DNA of 50,748 nt from the NCBI GenBank assembly GCA_030431615.1, contig JAUIID010000008.1, positions 1 to 50,748 on the forward strand. Reading direction: 5' to 3'. Shown here piece by piece: positions 1-8,705 of the stretch (position 1 is the stretch's first letter; each line of letters begins with the position of its first letter). A program made the translations under genes and the position numbers. The notes below the pieces were generated by a model. The model searched no databases. It was given only the letters and a program-made list of their open reading frames with translations, and was not told the origin of the DNA. Source of the DNA: Alphaproteobacteria bacterium. Its GTDB lineage: Bacteria; Pseudomonadota; Alphaproteobacteria; Geminicoccales; Geminicoccaceae.

Positions 1-172
1 AGGTCCGGTCGACGCCCTCCTCCACCGTGTCGATACGGTCGTAGGCGTACCAACCTACACCCAGGGCGGCCGCGATCGGGATCAGCGTGAAGCCCGCCGT
101 CCGTCGGCGCTTGTCGCTTTCCCACTGGCGCAGATGCGCTTCGAGCTCGGAGATCCTGTTCGCCATGGCCAT
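1..172 (-). CDS. Small membrane protein with N-terminal charged helix (partial)
   Basis: Partial gene that runs off the left edge. About 57 residues are visible: a charged, probably coiled-coil N-terminus (NRISELEAHLRQWESDKRRR), then one hydrophobic segment (FTLIPIAAALGVGWYAY), then an acidic stretch. I do not recognise the family. Two in-frame ATGs exist, at 172 and 166; 172 is chosen because an AAGG sits about 12 nt before it, inside the stop region of the preceding gene. It lies 15 nt downstream of the 127-residue membrane protein gene, so the two are probably co-transcribed with the MotA/MotB-like pair. Reading frame and composition support a real gene; the function is unknown. Confidence 0.6.
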   Translation of the reverse strand, partial: MAMANRISELEAHLRQWESDKRRRTAGFTLIPIAAALGVGWYAYDRIDTVEEGVDRT

Positions 173-187
173 CCCGCACCAAGACCT

Positions 188-571
188 TCACGGTTTTTCG
201 TAGAGTTTCCACAAGAGCCCGAGGAAGCGCTCGCGATCCTGCTCCGGCTCGGTACTGGCGCCCTCGAGCTCACGCCATTCGTCGTGCAGCACCTGCAGAC
301 CGTCGATCCGCTCCTGGCGTTCGACGCCGTCACGATAGGGAAAGACCGACACCGCCGCCATCACCACACCGACGACCAGCGCCAGCACCTGGGGCAGAAT
401 GCCGATGAGGCCGAGCAGGATCAGCAAGAGGCCCATCACGAGCAGCAGCACGGCCGCAAGACGGTACTGCCGCAGGGCGCCGCGATGCACCGCGATCATG
501 CTGTCGAACGGAATTCGCTGGCCGACTCCGGGCGCCGCGCCCAAGAGATCACCCGATGCGCGTGTCAACAA
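188..571 (-). CDS. Small two-TM membrane protein (127 aa), unknown function
   Basis: Encodes 127 residues. A basic N-terminus is followed by two adjacent hydrophobic segments at about residues 38-56 and 60-78, separated by a Gly/Leu/Ile turn. The C-terminal third is charged and soluble (ERQERIDGLQVLHDEWRELE), so a hairpin inserted in the membrane with a cytoplasmic tail is likely. I do not recognise a named family. It lies 125 nt downstream of the OmpA/MotB-like gene on the same strand and 15 nt upstream of another small membrane protein, which suggests accessory parts of the proton-channel pair. The role is inferred from position only. Confidence 0.65.
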   Translation of the reverse strand: MLTRASGDLLGAAPGVGQRIPFDSMIAVHRGALRQYRLAAVLLLVMGLLLILLGLIGILPQVLALVVGVVMAAVSVFPYRDGVERQERIDGLQVLHDEWRELEGASTEPEQDRERFLGLLWKLYEKP

Positions 572-696
572 GCCCTCCCCGCCTTTGGACCGTCATCGGT
601 GGCCGGCCGCTCGTTCGAGCATTCCGGCCGGCCGCAGTCTTGCCGGATCGGGCAGGAAAAGCAATCACAGCGGCCGGATGAATCCCGGGCGACCGG

Positions 697-2142
697 TCAG
701 CGGGTCGTCAGCTTGATCTCGATGCGGCGATTGCGGCGATATGCGTTCGGCGTGTCCGCCGGATCGAGGGGCTGGAACTCGGCGAAGCCGCGGGCGGCGA
801 CCCGCTCGGGCGGAATACCCTGCTCGATCAGGAACTCCGCCACGGAGATGGCGCGCGCCGTCGACAGCTCCCAGTTGGAAGGGAAGCGCGACGTGCTGAT
901 CGGACGACGATCCGTGTGGCCGTCGACCTGCAGGACCCAGGGCAGCTCGTCCGGGATCTGAGCGGCGATGGCGCTCAGCGTCGCGGCCAGCTGGGCAAGC
1001 TGGCGACGACCCTCCGGGCCGATCTCGGCCTCGCCCGACTCGAACAGCACCTCGGACTGGAAGACGAACCGGTCGCCGACGATGCGCACCTCGTCGCGCT
1101 CGCCCAGCACCTGCCGGAGCCGTCCGAAGAAATCGGAGCGGAAGCGCGACAGCTCCTCGACCTGGGCCGCCAGCGCCACGTTCAGCCGATCGCCGAGATC
1201 CGCGATCGTGGCACTCTGCGTCGCGATCTCCGCTTCCTTCTGGGTGAGCACGCTGTCGATCTCGGCGAGTTGAATCGAGAGCGCGTTGATCTGGCGGTTG
1301 AGGAGGTCGACCTCGGCGAGCGCCGCCTCGCGGTCACGGGTCTCCTGGTCGAGCGCGGTCTCGAGGCTCGCCGCACTCCGCAGCAGCTCGTCCAGACGGA
1401 TCTCGCGCTCGTCCAGGTCGCGCTGCGCCAGCCGCGTGCGCTCCTCCTCGTCCGCGAGACGCGCCTCGAGCGCCGCCCGCTCGTCGCGCACGGCGCCGAG
1501 CTCGCTCGAGAGGTTGGCCCGCGCCGCGTCGGCGGCAGCCAGGAGGTCGGCCTGGCCCGCGACCTCGGCCTCGAGCTCGGCCCGCACCTGCGTCAGCGCA
1601 TCGATGTCGCGCCGCAGCTGCACGAGCTCGGCGAGCCGCGCCTCCAGCGTCGCGCGGTCGGCGGTGATGGTGGCATTCGCCGCTTCGAGGTCCTCGCGCG
1701 CGGCCGCCGCCTCCTCGGCGATCGCCTCACGGTCGAGCCGCATCGCCTCCAGCGTCTCGCCCAGCCTGAGCTCGCGATCGGCGGCCAGCGCCAGGGTCTC
1801 GGCCAGACGGTCGCGCTCGGCGGCGAGCTCGTCCGAGCGGTCGGCATCGGCGTCGCGCTCGGCGAGCGCCGCCCGCAGATCGGTCGAGAGCCGCGTCACG
1901 TTGCGGCGGAGATCCGCCGAGGTGTCGCGCTCGAGCCCGAGCTGCCGGTCGAGCTCGGCCACCGTCTCCTCCAGCCGGCTCATCGCCGCGTCGCGACCCT
2001 CGAGCTGCTGGCTGAGGAAGAACTGCGCCAGGACGAAGACCGCGAGGAGGAAGATGATGACCATGAGCAGGGTCGACAGAGCGTCGACGAAGCCCGGCCA
2101 GATGTCGACCGAGGCACTGCGCTGGGTGCGGCCGCGCGCCAT
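697..2142 (-). CDS. MotB/OmpA-like peptidoglycan-anchored stator protein with long coiled coil
   Basis: A 481-residue protein built like MotB. It has a short basic N-terminus and one transmembrane helix (about residues 21-45) preceded by an Asp at position 20 in the motif PGFVDAL, the place of the proton-carrying Asp in MotB. Residues about 48-330 form a very long Glu/Arg/Ala-rich coiled coil. The C-terminus (about 360-481) is an OmpA-like peptidoglycan-binding domain with the motif DGHTDRRP and the ending RRNRRIEIKL. The coiled coil is much longer than in flagellar MotB. The gene lies 74 nt downstream of the MotA/ExbB-like gene, so the two probably form one proton-driven complex spanning inner membrane to cell wall. 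No flagellar genes are nearby. Zorya ZorB has a comparable layout, but no Zorya effector is visible. Confidence 0.85.
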   Translation of the reverse strand: MARGRTQRSASVDIWPGFVDALSTLLMVIIFLLAVFVLAQFFLSQQLEGRDAAMSRLEETVAELDRQLGLERDTSADLRRNVTRLSTDLRAALAERDADADRSDELAAERDRLAETLALAADRELRLGETLEAMRLDREAIAEEAAAAREDLEAANATITADRATLEARLAELVQLRRDIDALTQVRAELEAEVAGQADLLAAADAARANLSSELGAVRDERAALEARLADEEERTRLAQRDLDEREIRLDELLRSAASLETALDQETRDREAALAEVDLLNRQINALSIQLAEIDSVLTQKEAEIATQSATIADLGDRLNVALAAQVEELSRFRSDFFGRLRQVLGERDEVRIVGDRFVFQSEVLFESGEAEIGPEGRRQLAQLAATLSAIAAQIPDELPWVLQVDGHTDRRPISTSRFPSNWELSTARAISVAEFLIEQGIPPERVAARGFAEFQPLDPADTPNAYRRNRRIEIKLTTR

Positions 2143-2216
2143 GCTCAGCCCACCCGCCGGCCACTGGACCAGTTACTGGGGTCGTGTCGCTGTTCCCGCA
2201 TCGGCCGACCCGGTGG

Positions 2217-3365
2217 CTAGGACCGCAGCGACTGCGGCTCGCCGGCAGCGATGGCGATGGTGCGCGAAACCAGCTTGATCTCGTTCCTGAGCTCGCGGAC
2301 GGTCTCCTCGCGGCCGCGCGCCAGCTCGTCGATCAGCCGGCCGAGCTTCTGGTCGGTGTTGCGAATGTGCTCCTTTGTCGCCTCGTCGAGCAGTCCGGCA
2401 CCGCCGCGACCGAGGGCTGCCTGGGCGCTCTGCTGCTGGCCGAGCAGCCGGGCCAGGCCATCCTGGTCGTGACGCAGCCGCTCGCCGAGCATGCCCAGGC
2501 GATCGTTGAGCACGGCGAGCAGCTCGTTGAGCTCGTTCCTGCCATGCTCGCTGCGGTCGAGCGCCAGGCGCAGCTGGTCGACATTCTCGGCGGTCTGCTG
2601 CAGCAGCGCCTCCATGTAGGCCGGCATCGGTGCCCCGCCGCCCATCTCGCCCATGCTGCTGCCAGCCGAGGAATGCCGCGTCAGCCCGGCGAGCCATTCC
2701 TCGAGGTCGTTGTAGAAGCTGTTCTGGGCCTGGGTCGCCTGCAGGTCGATGAAGCCGAGCACCAGCGATCCGGCGAGGCCGAAGAGCGACGAGCTGAACG
2801 CCGTGCCCATGCCGTGCAGCGGTGCCGCGAGCCCGGCCTTGAGCCCGTCGAAGACGCCGAGCATGTCGTCGCCGGTGAGCGAGAGGTCGCTGATGACCCG
2901 TCCGACCGACGTGATCGTCTCCAGGAGCCCCCAGAACGTGCCGAGCAGGCCCAGGAAGATCAAAAGGCCGGTCTGGTAGCGGGTGATGTCCCGGCTCTCG
3001 TCGAGCCGGGCGCTGATGCTGTCGAGCAAATAGCGCATGGAGAGCGCGTTGAGCGAGGCCCGGCCGCGCCTCTCCTCCTCGCCGAGTGCTCCGGCGACCG
3101 GGGAAAGGAGCCTCGGCGGGCTGGCCATCGAGAAGCCCGGGCCGGAGGTTCTGAAGGCCTCGATCCAGGCGACCTCGGGGCGCAGCGACCAGATACGGCG
3201 GAGCGCGTAGACGATGCCGAGCAGGAGCACGCCGAGAATCAGGCCGTTCAATCCCGGGTTCTGCAGGAACGCGCGCAGGATGATGTCGTAGAGGGCGCCG
3301 ACCACGACCACCGCGAGCACGAGGAAGAGGATGACGCGGATGATGTAGCGCTGCGGCTTGGTCAT
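2217..3365 (-). CDS. MotA/TolQ/ExbB-like proton-channel protein
   Basis: A 382-residue inner-membrane protein. Two hydrophobic segments lie near the N-terminus (about 10-30 and 38-55). The MotA/ExbB-type helices follow: GLLIFLGLLGTFWGLLETI (about 155-173) and GMGTAFSSSLFGLAGSLVLG (about 205-225). The C-terminal 130 residues are Gln/Glu/Arg-rich and likely coiled coil. Family knowledge: such proteins form a pentamer around two MotB/ExbD-type subunits and couple proton flow to mechanical work. The partner gene lies directly downstream. The gene is divergent from the DUF3775 gene and heads the leftward operon. The substrate is unknown; a cell-wall or envelope role is inferred. Confidence 0.85.
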   Translation of the reverse strand: MTKPQRYIIRVILFLVLAVVVVGALYDIILRAFLQNPGLNGLILGVLLLGIVYALRRIWSLRPEVAWIEAFRTSGPGFSMASPPRLLSPVAGALGEEERRGRASLNALSMRYLLDSISARLDESRDITRYQTGLLIFLGLLGTFWGLLETITSVGRVISDLSLTGDDMLGVFDGLKAGLAAPLHGMGTAFSSSLFGLAGSLVLGFIDLQATQAQNSFYNDLEEWLAGLTRHSSAGSSMGEMGGGAPMPAYMEALLQQTAENVDQLRLALDRSEHGRNELNELLAVLNDRLGMLGERLRHDQDGLARLLGQQQSAQAALGRGGAGLLDEATKEHIRNTDQKLGRLIDELARGREETVRELRNEIKLVSRTIAIAAGEPQSLRS

Positions 3366-3654
3366 GGGCGAGTGGGGCTCAACAAGGTCGGTCTGGGCAT
3401 GGTGCGGGCCAGAAGAATCGGACGCTAACGCCTCGATAGTATGTCTATAGCTGGCTCTACCAGTAATTCATGGATTTTTGGTGAATCCCGCAGGCCGGTT
3501 GTGGCGTGCCGGCACCGCGCGGCCGCAATGCCTGCCGTCCGCACCACCGAACTCGTTTTGCGCGACGCCCTGAAATTTGCCAAAGATCGTTGCCGAAGCA
3601 ATCAGCCATGCCATCATCCGCATGGCCAGGGCCGGGCAAGGAGGCGCGACGCGG
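3366..3654. promoter_or_regulatory. Divergent intergenic region between MotA-like and DUF3775 operons
   Basis: This 289-nt gap separates two diverging operons and must hold their promoters if both are transcribed from here. Part of it, about 3425-3480, is richer in A+T than its surroundings. A small inverted repeat (ATTCA...TGAAT) is centred near 3478. No -35/-10 pair stands out clearly on either strand. Confidence 0.35.
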
Positions 3655-4056
3655 ATGCTGACCATCGACTCCGACAAGGTGTGCTCCATCATCGTCAAGG
3701 CGCGTGTGTTCGACGCCGATCTGCCGCACGAGGGCGACGACCACGGCTCCGACCTGGCGCATGGCGAGGTCGACGAGCTCGAGGAGCATGTCGAGCCGGA
3801 GGACGAGGAGCATGACGACAATACCGAGGACGAGCTGCGCGCCCTGATCGACGACCTGAACGACGACGAGCAGATCGAGCTCGTGGCGCTGGCCTGGCTC
3901 GGCCGCGGCAGCTACGGCGTGGACGAGTGGGCCGAGGCGCGGGCCGAGGCGCGGCGCGCGCACAACAAGCGCACCGCGCAATACCTGCTGGGCATGCCGT
4001 TGCTCGCGGACTATCTCGACGAGGGGCTGGCCGCCTTCGGCGTCAGCTGCAGCTGA
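3655..4056 (+). CDS. DUF3775 family protein
   Basis: A 133-residue acidic soluble protein. The C-terminal half carries the DUF3775 signature: ELRALIDDLNDDEQIELVAL, then AWLGRG, then LLGMPLLADYLDEGL. The ATG at 3655 is chosen over an upstream one because AAGGAGG lies 10 nt before it. Function is unknown; the family is common in alphaproteobacteria. It is transcribed away from the MotA-like gene and lies just upstream of the XpaC/TelA operon, so it may belong to the same regulon. Confidence 0.8.
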   Translation: MLTIDSDKVCSIIVKARVFDADLPHEGDDHGSDLAHGEVDELEEHVEPEDEEHDDNTEDELRALIDDLNDDEQIELVALAWLGRGSYGVDEWAEARAEARRAHNKRTAQYLLGMPLLADYLDEGLAAFGVSCS

Positions 4057-4072
4057 GGGAAGGAAGGGCCAG

Positions 4073-4150
4073 GTGAACGTGCCCGAGCATAAAGCGATGG
4101 CGGATCGGCGCATGGCGGCACGGCCCGATCACCGGGACGGACGGCCGTGA
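4073..4150 (+). CDS. Possible 25-residue leader ORF
   Basis: A short ORF with GTG start, 17 nt after the DUF3775 stop and preceded by GGAAGG. It ends in a GTGA overlap with the next tiny ORF, the arrangement expected for translational coupling. The product is basic (starts VNVPEHKAM). There is no homology to judge by, and it may be chance. Confidence 0.2.
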   Translation: MNVPEHKAMADRRMAARPDHRDGRP

Positions 4151-4218
4151 CCCGCGGGCTCGGCACCGGCCTGCTGCTCTTCGGCTTCTGGCTCCTCGCG
4201 ACGCTGGCGCTCTTTTGA
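4147..4218 (+). CDS. Possible 23-residue membrane peptide
   Basis: A tiny ORF starting with the GTG of a GTGA overlap and ending just before the XpaC gene. The product is almost wholly one hydrophobic helix (GLGTGLLLFGFWLLATLALF), which is unusual for a random ORF and fits a small membrane peptide in an operon of membrane-stress proteins. The short length and GTG start keep confidence low. Confidence 0.3.
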   Translation: MTRGLGTGLLLFGFWLLATLALF

Positions 4219-4252
4219 GGGCGGGGTGGGACCACATGGACGGACCGGGTCG

Positions 4253-5146
4253 ATGAGCGAGCCGAACAGCGAATTCGCGCGAAGGATCGGCTCGCGTGTG
4301 ACCGAGGCGGGCTCCGGCGCGTCGGCCGCGATGTGGTCGGTGAGCCATCCGATCGCCCTGCATGTCGCCACCTTCTTCGCTGTCGGGCCGCTGGTCACCG
4401 GGTTGATGTTCGGCCAGGTCGGCAAGTCGCTGGGCGGGCTCGGCGCCATCGTCGCCCTGCAGGCGGCGGCCTGGCTGATCCGCCGGGGCCGCATCGCCGA
4501 GCGCGAATATGCCGAGCGGACGATCACGCGCGCCCCGCCACCGAGGAAGCTCACGGGGATCGCGCTGGTCGGCCTCGCCGCCTTCTCGCTCAGCGCGCTC
4601 GGCGACGGCCAGCCCGTGATCCTCGGCCTCGTGGCCGCCGGGCTGATGGGCTTTGCCGCCTGGCTCGCCTACGGGATCGACCCGCGCGCCGACAAGGGCC
4701 TCGACCAGAAGCTCGCCGACCGAGCCGGGCTCAAGACCGAGGCCGTGCTCGCCGCTCTCGAGGAGGCCCGCGCCAAGGTGCGGGCGATCGAGACGCAGGC
4801 CCGCGGGCTGCATTCGCGCGAGCTCAAGGAGCGCCTCGCCCGGATCACCCGGAGTGCCGAGGCGGTGCTCGCCCAGATCGAGAAGGATCCGGGCGATCTG
4901 CGCCGTCGCGCACGCCGCTTCCTCGTGACCTATCTCGACGGCACGCGCGACGTGGTGAGCGGCTACCGCGCCCAGCAGCAGGATCTCGCCGATACGCCAC
5001 TCGCCGACAATTTCCGGCACGTGCTGGAGACCGTCGAGCGGGTGTTCGAGGAGCAGCGCGAGATTCTCAAGCGTAACGAAAGCCTCGATCTCGAGGTGCA
5101 GATCGAGGTGCTGAAGACGCAGCTCGAACGCGAAGGTGTCCACTGA
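4253..5146 (+). CDS. xpaC: XpaC family protein (5-bromo-4-chloroindolyl phosphate hydrolysis protein)
   Basis: Encodes about 297 residues. Paired hydrophobic segments (about 30-75 and 100-145) are followed by a long helical cytoplasmic region (ALEEARAKVRAIETQARGLH...) ending in a coiled coil. This matches the XpaC family. In Bacillus subtilis xpaC shares an operon with yaaN, a TelA-family gene; here TelA follows 41 nt downstream, so the pairing is conserved. Despite the name, no hydrolase active site is evident. ATG 4253 is used; GTG 4226 is an in-frame alternative with a better-placed GAGG. It is probably a membrane partner of TelA. Confidence 0.8.
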   Translation: MSEPNSEFARRIGSRVTEAGSGASAAMWSVSHPIALHVATFFAVGPLVTGLMFGQVGKSLGGLGAIVALQAAAWLIRRGRIAEREYAERTITRAPPPRKLTGIALVGLAAFSLSALGDGQPVILGLVAAGLMGFAAWLAYGIDPRADKGLDQKLADRAGLKTEAVLAALEEARAKVRAIETQARGLHSRELKERLARITRSAEAVLAQIEKDPGDLRRRARRFLVTYLDGTRDVVSGYRAQQQDLADTPLADNFRHVLETVERVFEEQREILKRNESLDLEVQIEVLKTQLEREGVH

Positions 5147-5187
5147 GCCACCGCCCTTGGGGCCGGTGCCAATCCGGGAGACGAGCG

Positions 5188-6384
5188 ATGACCGAAACGC
5201 CAGAGCGGGTGCCGCCAGCCCCCAAGATCGCGACCGCCACCCAGGAGACCGCGCTCGCCACCAGCATGGCGGCGCTTTCGGGCGAGCTCGTCCAGGACCT
5301 CCAGCTCAATCTCGAGGGCACCGCCGTCGAGCAGGTCCAGCAGGCGATGAGCGAGCTCGACGTCACCGACAGCAACTCGATCATCTTCTTCGGCTCCAAG
5401 GCCCAGCAGCAGCTGACCGAGGTTTCCGATTCGATGCTCGAATCGGTGCGCACCAAGGATGTCGGCCCGGCCGGCGACGCCCTCAACTCGATGGTCGCCA
5501 AGCTGCGCGAGCTGAAGTTCGAGGCGATCGACCCGCGCGAGAAGCCGGGCTTCCTCGCCCGCCTCTTCGGCGCCAAGAACAAGCTGATGCAGTATCTCGA
5601 CGAGTACGAGACGGTGCGCGACCAGATCGACGGCATCACCAACGATCTGGAGCGGCACAAGACGACACTGCTCACCGACATCACCAAGCTCGACAAGCTC
5701 TACGACGTCAATCTCGACTATTTCCGCTCGCTCGAGGTCTATATCGCCGCCGGCCGGGCCAAGCTGAAGGAGCTGGACGAGACGGTCATTCCGGCGATGG
5801 CGAAAGCGGTCGAGAATGCCGACGACGTGATCGAGGCGCAGAAGCTGCGTGACCTGCGCGCCCGCCGCGACGACCTCGAGCGCCGGGTGCACGACCTGCT
5901 GCTCACCCGCCAGGTGACCATGCAGAGCCTGCCGTCGATCCGGCTGGTGCAGGAGAACGACAAGTCGCTGATCACCAAGATCAACTCGACGCTTGCCAAC
6001 ACCGTGCCGCTCTGGCGCCAGCAGCTCGCCCAGGCGATCACGATCTACCGCTCCGGCCAGGCGGCGGGTGCGGTCAAGGCGGCCACCGACCTCACCAACG
6101 AGCTCCTGGAGAAGAATGCCGACAACCTGCGCGAGGTGAATGCCGAGGTCCGCCAGCAGGTCGAGCGCGGCGTCTTCGACATCGAGGTGGTCAAGCGCGC
6201 CAACGACCAGCTCATCGCCACGATCGAGGACAGCCTGCGCATCGCCGACGAGGGCAAGGCGAAGCGCCGCGATGCCGAGCAGCAGCTCGTCGAGCTCGAG
6301 GGCAAGCTGAAGGAAAGCCTGAGCGCCGCCTCGGCCCGGGCCGCCGGCAAGGCGCCGCCCGCGGCCCCGGCGCAACCGGCCTGA
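5188..6384 (+). CDS. telA: Toxic anion resistance protein, TelA family
   Basis: A 398-residue soluble helical protein of the TelA/KlaA family. It contains the typical block IIFFGSKAQQQLTEVSDSML (about 70-90), the motif LFGAKNKLMQYLDEYETV (about 127-144) and long helices to residue about 375. The C-terminus is a Pro/Ala tail. The start follows GGGAGACG. Family members are linked to tellurite, colicin and envelope-stress resistance; the mechanism is not settled. It is the second gene of a tight operon with XpaC upstream and the SPFH protein 19 nt downstream, which supports a membrane-stress role rather than metal reduction. Confidence 0.9.
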   Translation: MTETPERVPPAPKIATATQETALATSMAALSGELVQDLQLNLEGTAVEQVQQAMSELDVTDSNSIIFFGSKAQQQLTEVSDSMLESVRTKDVGPAGDALNSMVAKLRELKFEAIDPREKPGFLARLFGAKNKLMQYLDEYETVRDQIDGITNDLERHKTTLLTDITKLDKLYDVNLDYFRSLEVYIAAGRAKLKELDETVIPAMAKAVENADDVIEAQKLRDLRARRDDLERRVHDLLLTRQVTMQSLPSIRLVQENDKSLITKINSTLANTVPLWRQQLAQAITIYRSGQAAGAVKAATDLTNELLEKNADNLREVNAEVRQQVERGVFDIEVVKRANDQLIATIEDSLRIADEGKAKRRDAEQQLVELEGKLKESLSAASARAAGKAPPAAPAQPA

Positions 6385-6403
6385 CCGGGAGAAGGAACGG
6401 CCC

Positions 6404-7513
6404 ATGATCATGGAAAAGCTCTTCGGCGAGTTCGTCGACGTCATCCAGTGGACGGACGACTCGCCCGACACGCTCGCCTGGCGGTTCGAGCGCTACAACA
6501 ACGAGATCAAGTTCGGCGCCAAGCTGACGGTGCGCGAATCCCAGATGGCGGTCTTCGTCAACGAGGGCGAGATCGCCGACGTCTTCACCCCCGGCATGTT
6601 CGAGCTCAGGACGGCCAACCTGCCGGTCCTCTCGACCCTGCAGGCCTGGCCGCACGGCTTCGAGAGCCCGTTCAAGGCCGAGGTCTATTTCTTCAACATG
6701 CGCCGGTTCACGGACCTCAAATGGGGCACGCGCAACCCGGCCATGCTGCGCGACCCCGAGTTCGGGCCGGTGCGCCTGCGGGCCTTCGGCACGTACGAGA
6801 TCCGGATCGCGGACCCGGCCGTGCTGCTGCGCGAGGTGGTCGGCACGGACGGCCACTTCACCCTCGACGAGATCACCGACCAGCTTCGCAACCTGATCGT
6901 CGCCCGCTTCGCCACGATCCTCGGCAGCTCCGGCATCCCGGTGCTCGATCTCGCCGCCAACTACGACCAGCTCGGCCAGTTCGTGCACGGGCGGATCGCC
7001 CCCGAGTTCGCGAATTACGGGCTCGAGCTGACCAGGCTTCTCGTCGAGAACGTCTCGCTGCCGCCCGAGGTCGAGCAGGCGATGGACCGACGGACCTCCA
7101 TGGGGGTCATCGGCGATCTGCGCAAATACACCCAGTTCCAGGCAGCCGAGGCGATGCGGGCAGCGGCTGCCAATCCGGCCGATGGCGGTGCTGCGACCGG
7201 CATCGGGCTCGGCATGGGCATGGCGATGGCGAAGCAGTTCGCGGACGCGATGGGCGCACCGGCGGCGACGCCGGCAGCGGCCCCGGCGACACCGCCGCCC
7301 CTGCCCGCCGGCCGATCGTTCCACGTCGCCCGCGACGGCAAGCCGGACGGGCCGTTCGAGCTCTCGGAGCTCCGCCAGCAGCTGCGCGACGGGCAGCTCT
7401 CGGCGGACAGCCTCGTCTGGGCCGAGGGCATGGCCGGCTGGGAGAAGGCGGCCGGCGTGACGGAGCTGGCGCCGCTCTTCCGCGCCGTGCCGCCGCCGCT
7501 CCCCGGCACCTGA
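6404..7513 (+). CDS. SPFH/YdjI-like protein with C-terminal GYF_2 domain
   Basis: A 369-residue protein. Residues about 1-270 match the YdjI-type SPFH/stomatin-like family (starts MEKLFGEFVDVIQW, with VRESQMAVFVNEGEIADVF and LTRLLVENVSLPPEVEQAMD). A Gly/Ala/Pro-rich linker leads to a GYF_2 (DUF4339) module at about 303-360 (FHVARDGKPDGPFELSELR...WAEGMAGWEKA). In B. subtilis, YdjI works with YdjG/YdjH to bring the phage-shock protein PspA to the membrane. Here the zinc-ribbon YdjG-like gene follows 10 nt downstream, but no PspA gene is seen. GYF_2 domains are thought to bind proline-rich peptides and may recruit a partner. Confidence 0.85.
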   Translation: MIMEKLFGEFVDVIQWTDDSPDTLAWRFERYNNEIKFGAKLTVRESQMAVFVNEGEIADVFTPGMFELRTANLPVLSTLQAWPHGFESPFKAEVYFFNMRRFTDLKWGTRNPAMLRDPEFGPVRLRAFGTYEIRIADPAVLLREVVGTDGHFTLDEITDQLRNLIVARFATILGSSGIPVLDLAANYDQLGQFVHGRIAPEFANYGLELTRLLVENVSLPPEVEQAMDRRTSMGVIGDLRKYTQFQAAEAMRAAAANPADGGAATGIGLGMGMAMAKQFADAMGAPAATPAAAPATPPPLPAGRSFHVARDGKPDGPFELSELRQQLRDGQLSADSLVWAEGMAGWEKAAGVTELAPLFRAVPPPLPGT

Positions 7514-7523
7514 AGCCCCGCCC

Positions 7524-8702
7524 ATGAAGTTCAGCCTTGGGCCGTGGGGGCCGCGGCCCGGCCCCGCTGCGCCCGATCCTCCGCCCGACCTGCCGGCCGC
7601 CCAGCCGGCCGCCGGTCGCGAGGCGCAGCTCGCCTGTGAGCAGTGCGGCGCCGTCCTCGCCTATGCCCCCGGCACGAACGCGCTCGTCTGCGCCTATTGC
7701 GGCCACGAGAACCGGATCGAGGTGGCCGCGGCCGAGATCGTCGAGCAGCCGCTCGAGGCGGCGCTCGCCCAGGGCGAGCTCACGCACGACGTGGAGGAGA
7801 CGCAAACCGTCAAATGCGCTTCCTGTGCCGCCGAGTTCACCTTCGACCCCGACCGGCACGCCGGCTCCTGCCCGTTCTGCGGCCATTCGATCGTCACCGA
7901 CACGGGCGTCCACCGCCAGCTCAAGCCGGCGGCCCTCCTGCCCTTCCTGATCACCGAGCGCGAGGCGCAGGAGCGGGTGCGCCAGTGGCTGCGCGGCCTC
8001 TGGTTCGCGCCCACGAAGCTCAAGAAATACGCCCGCGACCAGGGCCGCCTCGCCGGCGTTTATTTGCCGTACTGGACCTTCGACAGCTTCACCCGGAGCC
8101 GTTACCAGGGCCGGCGCGGCGATTTCTACACGGTGCCGACGCAGGTCCGGGTGAAGGTCGACGGCCGCATGGTGACCCAGACCCGCATGGTCCAGAAGGT
8201 GCGCTGGCGGCCGGCCACTGGCGAGGTCAGCCGGCATTTCGACGACGTGCTGGTGCTGGCCAGCCGCTCGCTGCCGACCTGGATGACCGACCGGCTGGAA
8301 CCCTGGGATCTCGCCGACCTCAAGCCCTACACGCCCGCCTTCGTCGCCGGCTTCCAGGCCGAGGCCTACCAGACCGGCCTCGCGGCCGGCTGGAACGTTG
8401 CAGCCGAGAAGATGCAGGCGCGGATCGCCGGTGACGTCAGGCTCGCCATCGGCGGCGACATGCAGGAGATCCACCGCCTCGACGTGCAGCACAGCGAGCG
8501 CACCTACAAGCACATCCTCCTGCCCTGCTGGCTCGGCGCCTATCTCTTCGCCGGCAAGAGCTACCATCTGAGCGTCAATGCCCGGACCGGCATGGTCCAA
8601 GGCGAACGGCCCTACAGCTGGATCAAGATCGCCGCCGCCGTGCTGCTCGGCCTCGTTGTCATCGGCATTGCCCTCGCGGTCGGCAACGTCCAGGGCTTCT
8701 GA
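7524..8702 (+). CDS. Double zinc-ribbon membrane protein, YdjG-like
   Basis: A 392-residue protein. After a Pro-rich N-terminus come two zinc ribbons: Cys38/Cys41 with Cys56/Cys59, and Cys98/Cys101 with Cys116/Cys119. A large globular region follows (WLRGLWFAPTKLKKYA..., LPYWTFDSFT), and one C-terminal transmembrane helix lies at about 368-388. This is the layout of TFIIB-type zinc-ribbon proteins of the YdjG group, often mislabelled as primosomal protein N'. It follows the SPFH gene closely and probably forms a membrane complex with it. No helicase motifs are present. Confidence 0.8.
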   Translation: MKFSLGPWGPRPGPAAPDPPPDLPAAQPAAGREAQLACEQCGAVLAYAPGTNALVCAYCGHENRIEVAAAEIVEQPLEAALAQGELTHDVEETQTVKCASCAAEFTFDPDRHAGSCPFCGHSIVTDTGVHRQLKPAALLPFLITEREAQERVRQWLRGLWFAPTKLKKYARDQGRLAGVYLPYWTFDSFTRSRYQGRRGDFYTVPTQVRVKVDGRMVTQTRMVQKVRWRPATGEVSRHFDDVLVLASRSLPTWMTDRLEPWDLADLKPYTPAFVAGFQAEAYQTGLAAGWNVAAEKMQARIAGDVRLAIGGDMQEIHRLDVQHSERTYKHILLPCWLGAYLFAGKSYHLSVNARTGMVQGERPYSWIKIAAAVLLGLVVIGIALAVGNVQGF

Positions 8703-8705
8703 GCC

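Noticed and set aside
697-3365. Zorya defence system (ZorA/ZorB)
   Set aside because: The MotA/MotB-like architecture fits, but no ZorC/ZorD/ZorE-type genes are present and the neighbours are membrane-stress families.
3577-3654. Upstream start of the DUF3775 gene giving 159 residues
   Set aside because: The family match begins after the internal ATG at 3655, which has AAGGAGG at good spacing.
7524-8702. Primosomal protein N' (PriA) for the zinc-ribbon protein
   Set aside because: It has zinc ribbons but no helicase motifs and a C-terminal membrane helix; context supports a YdjG-like membrane protein.
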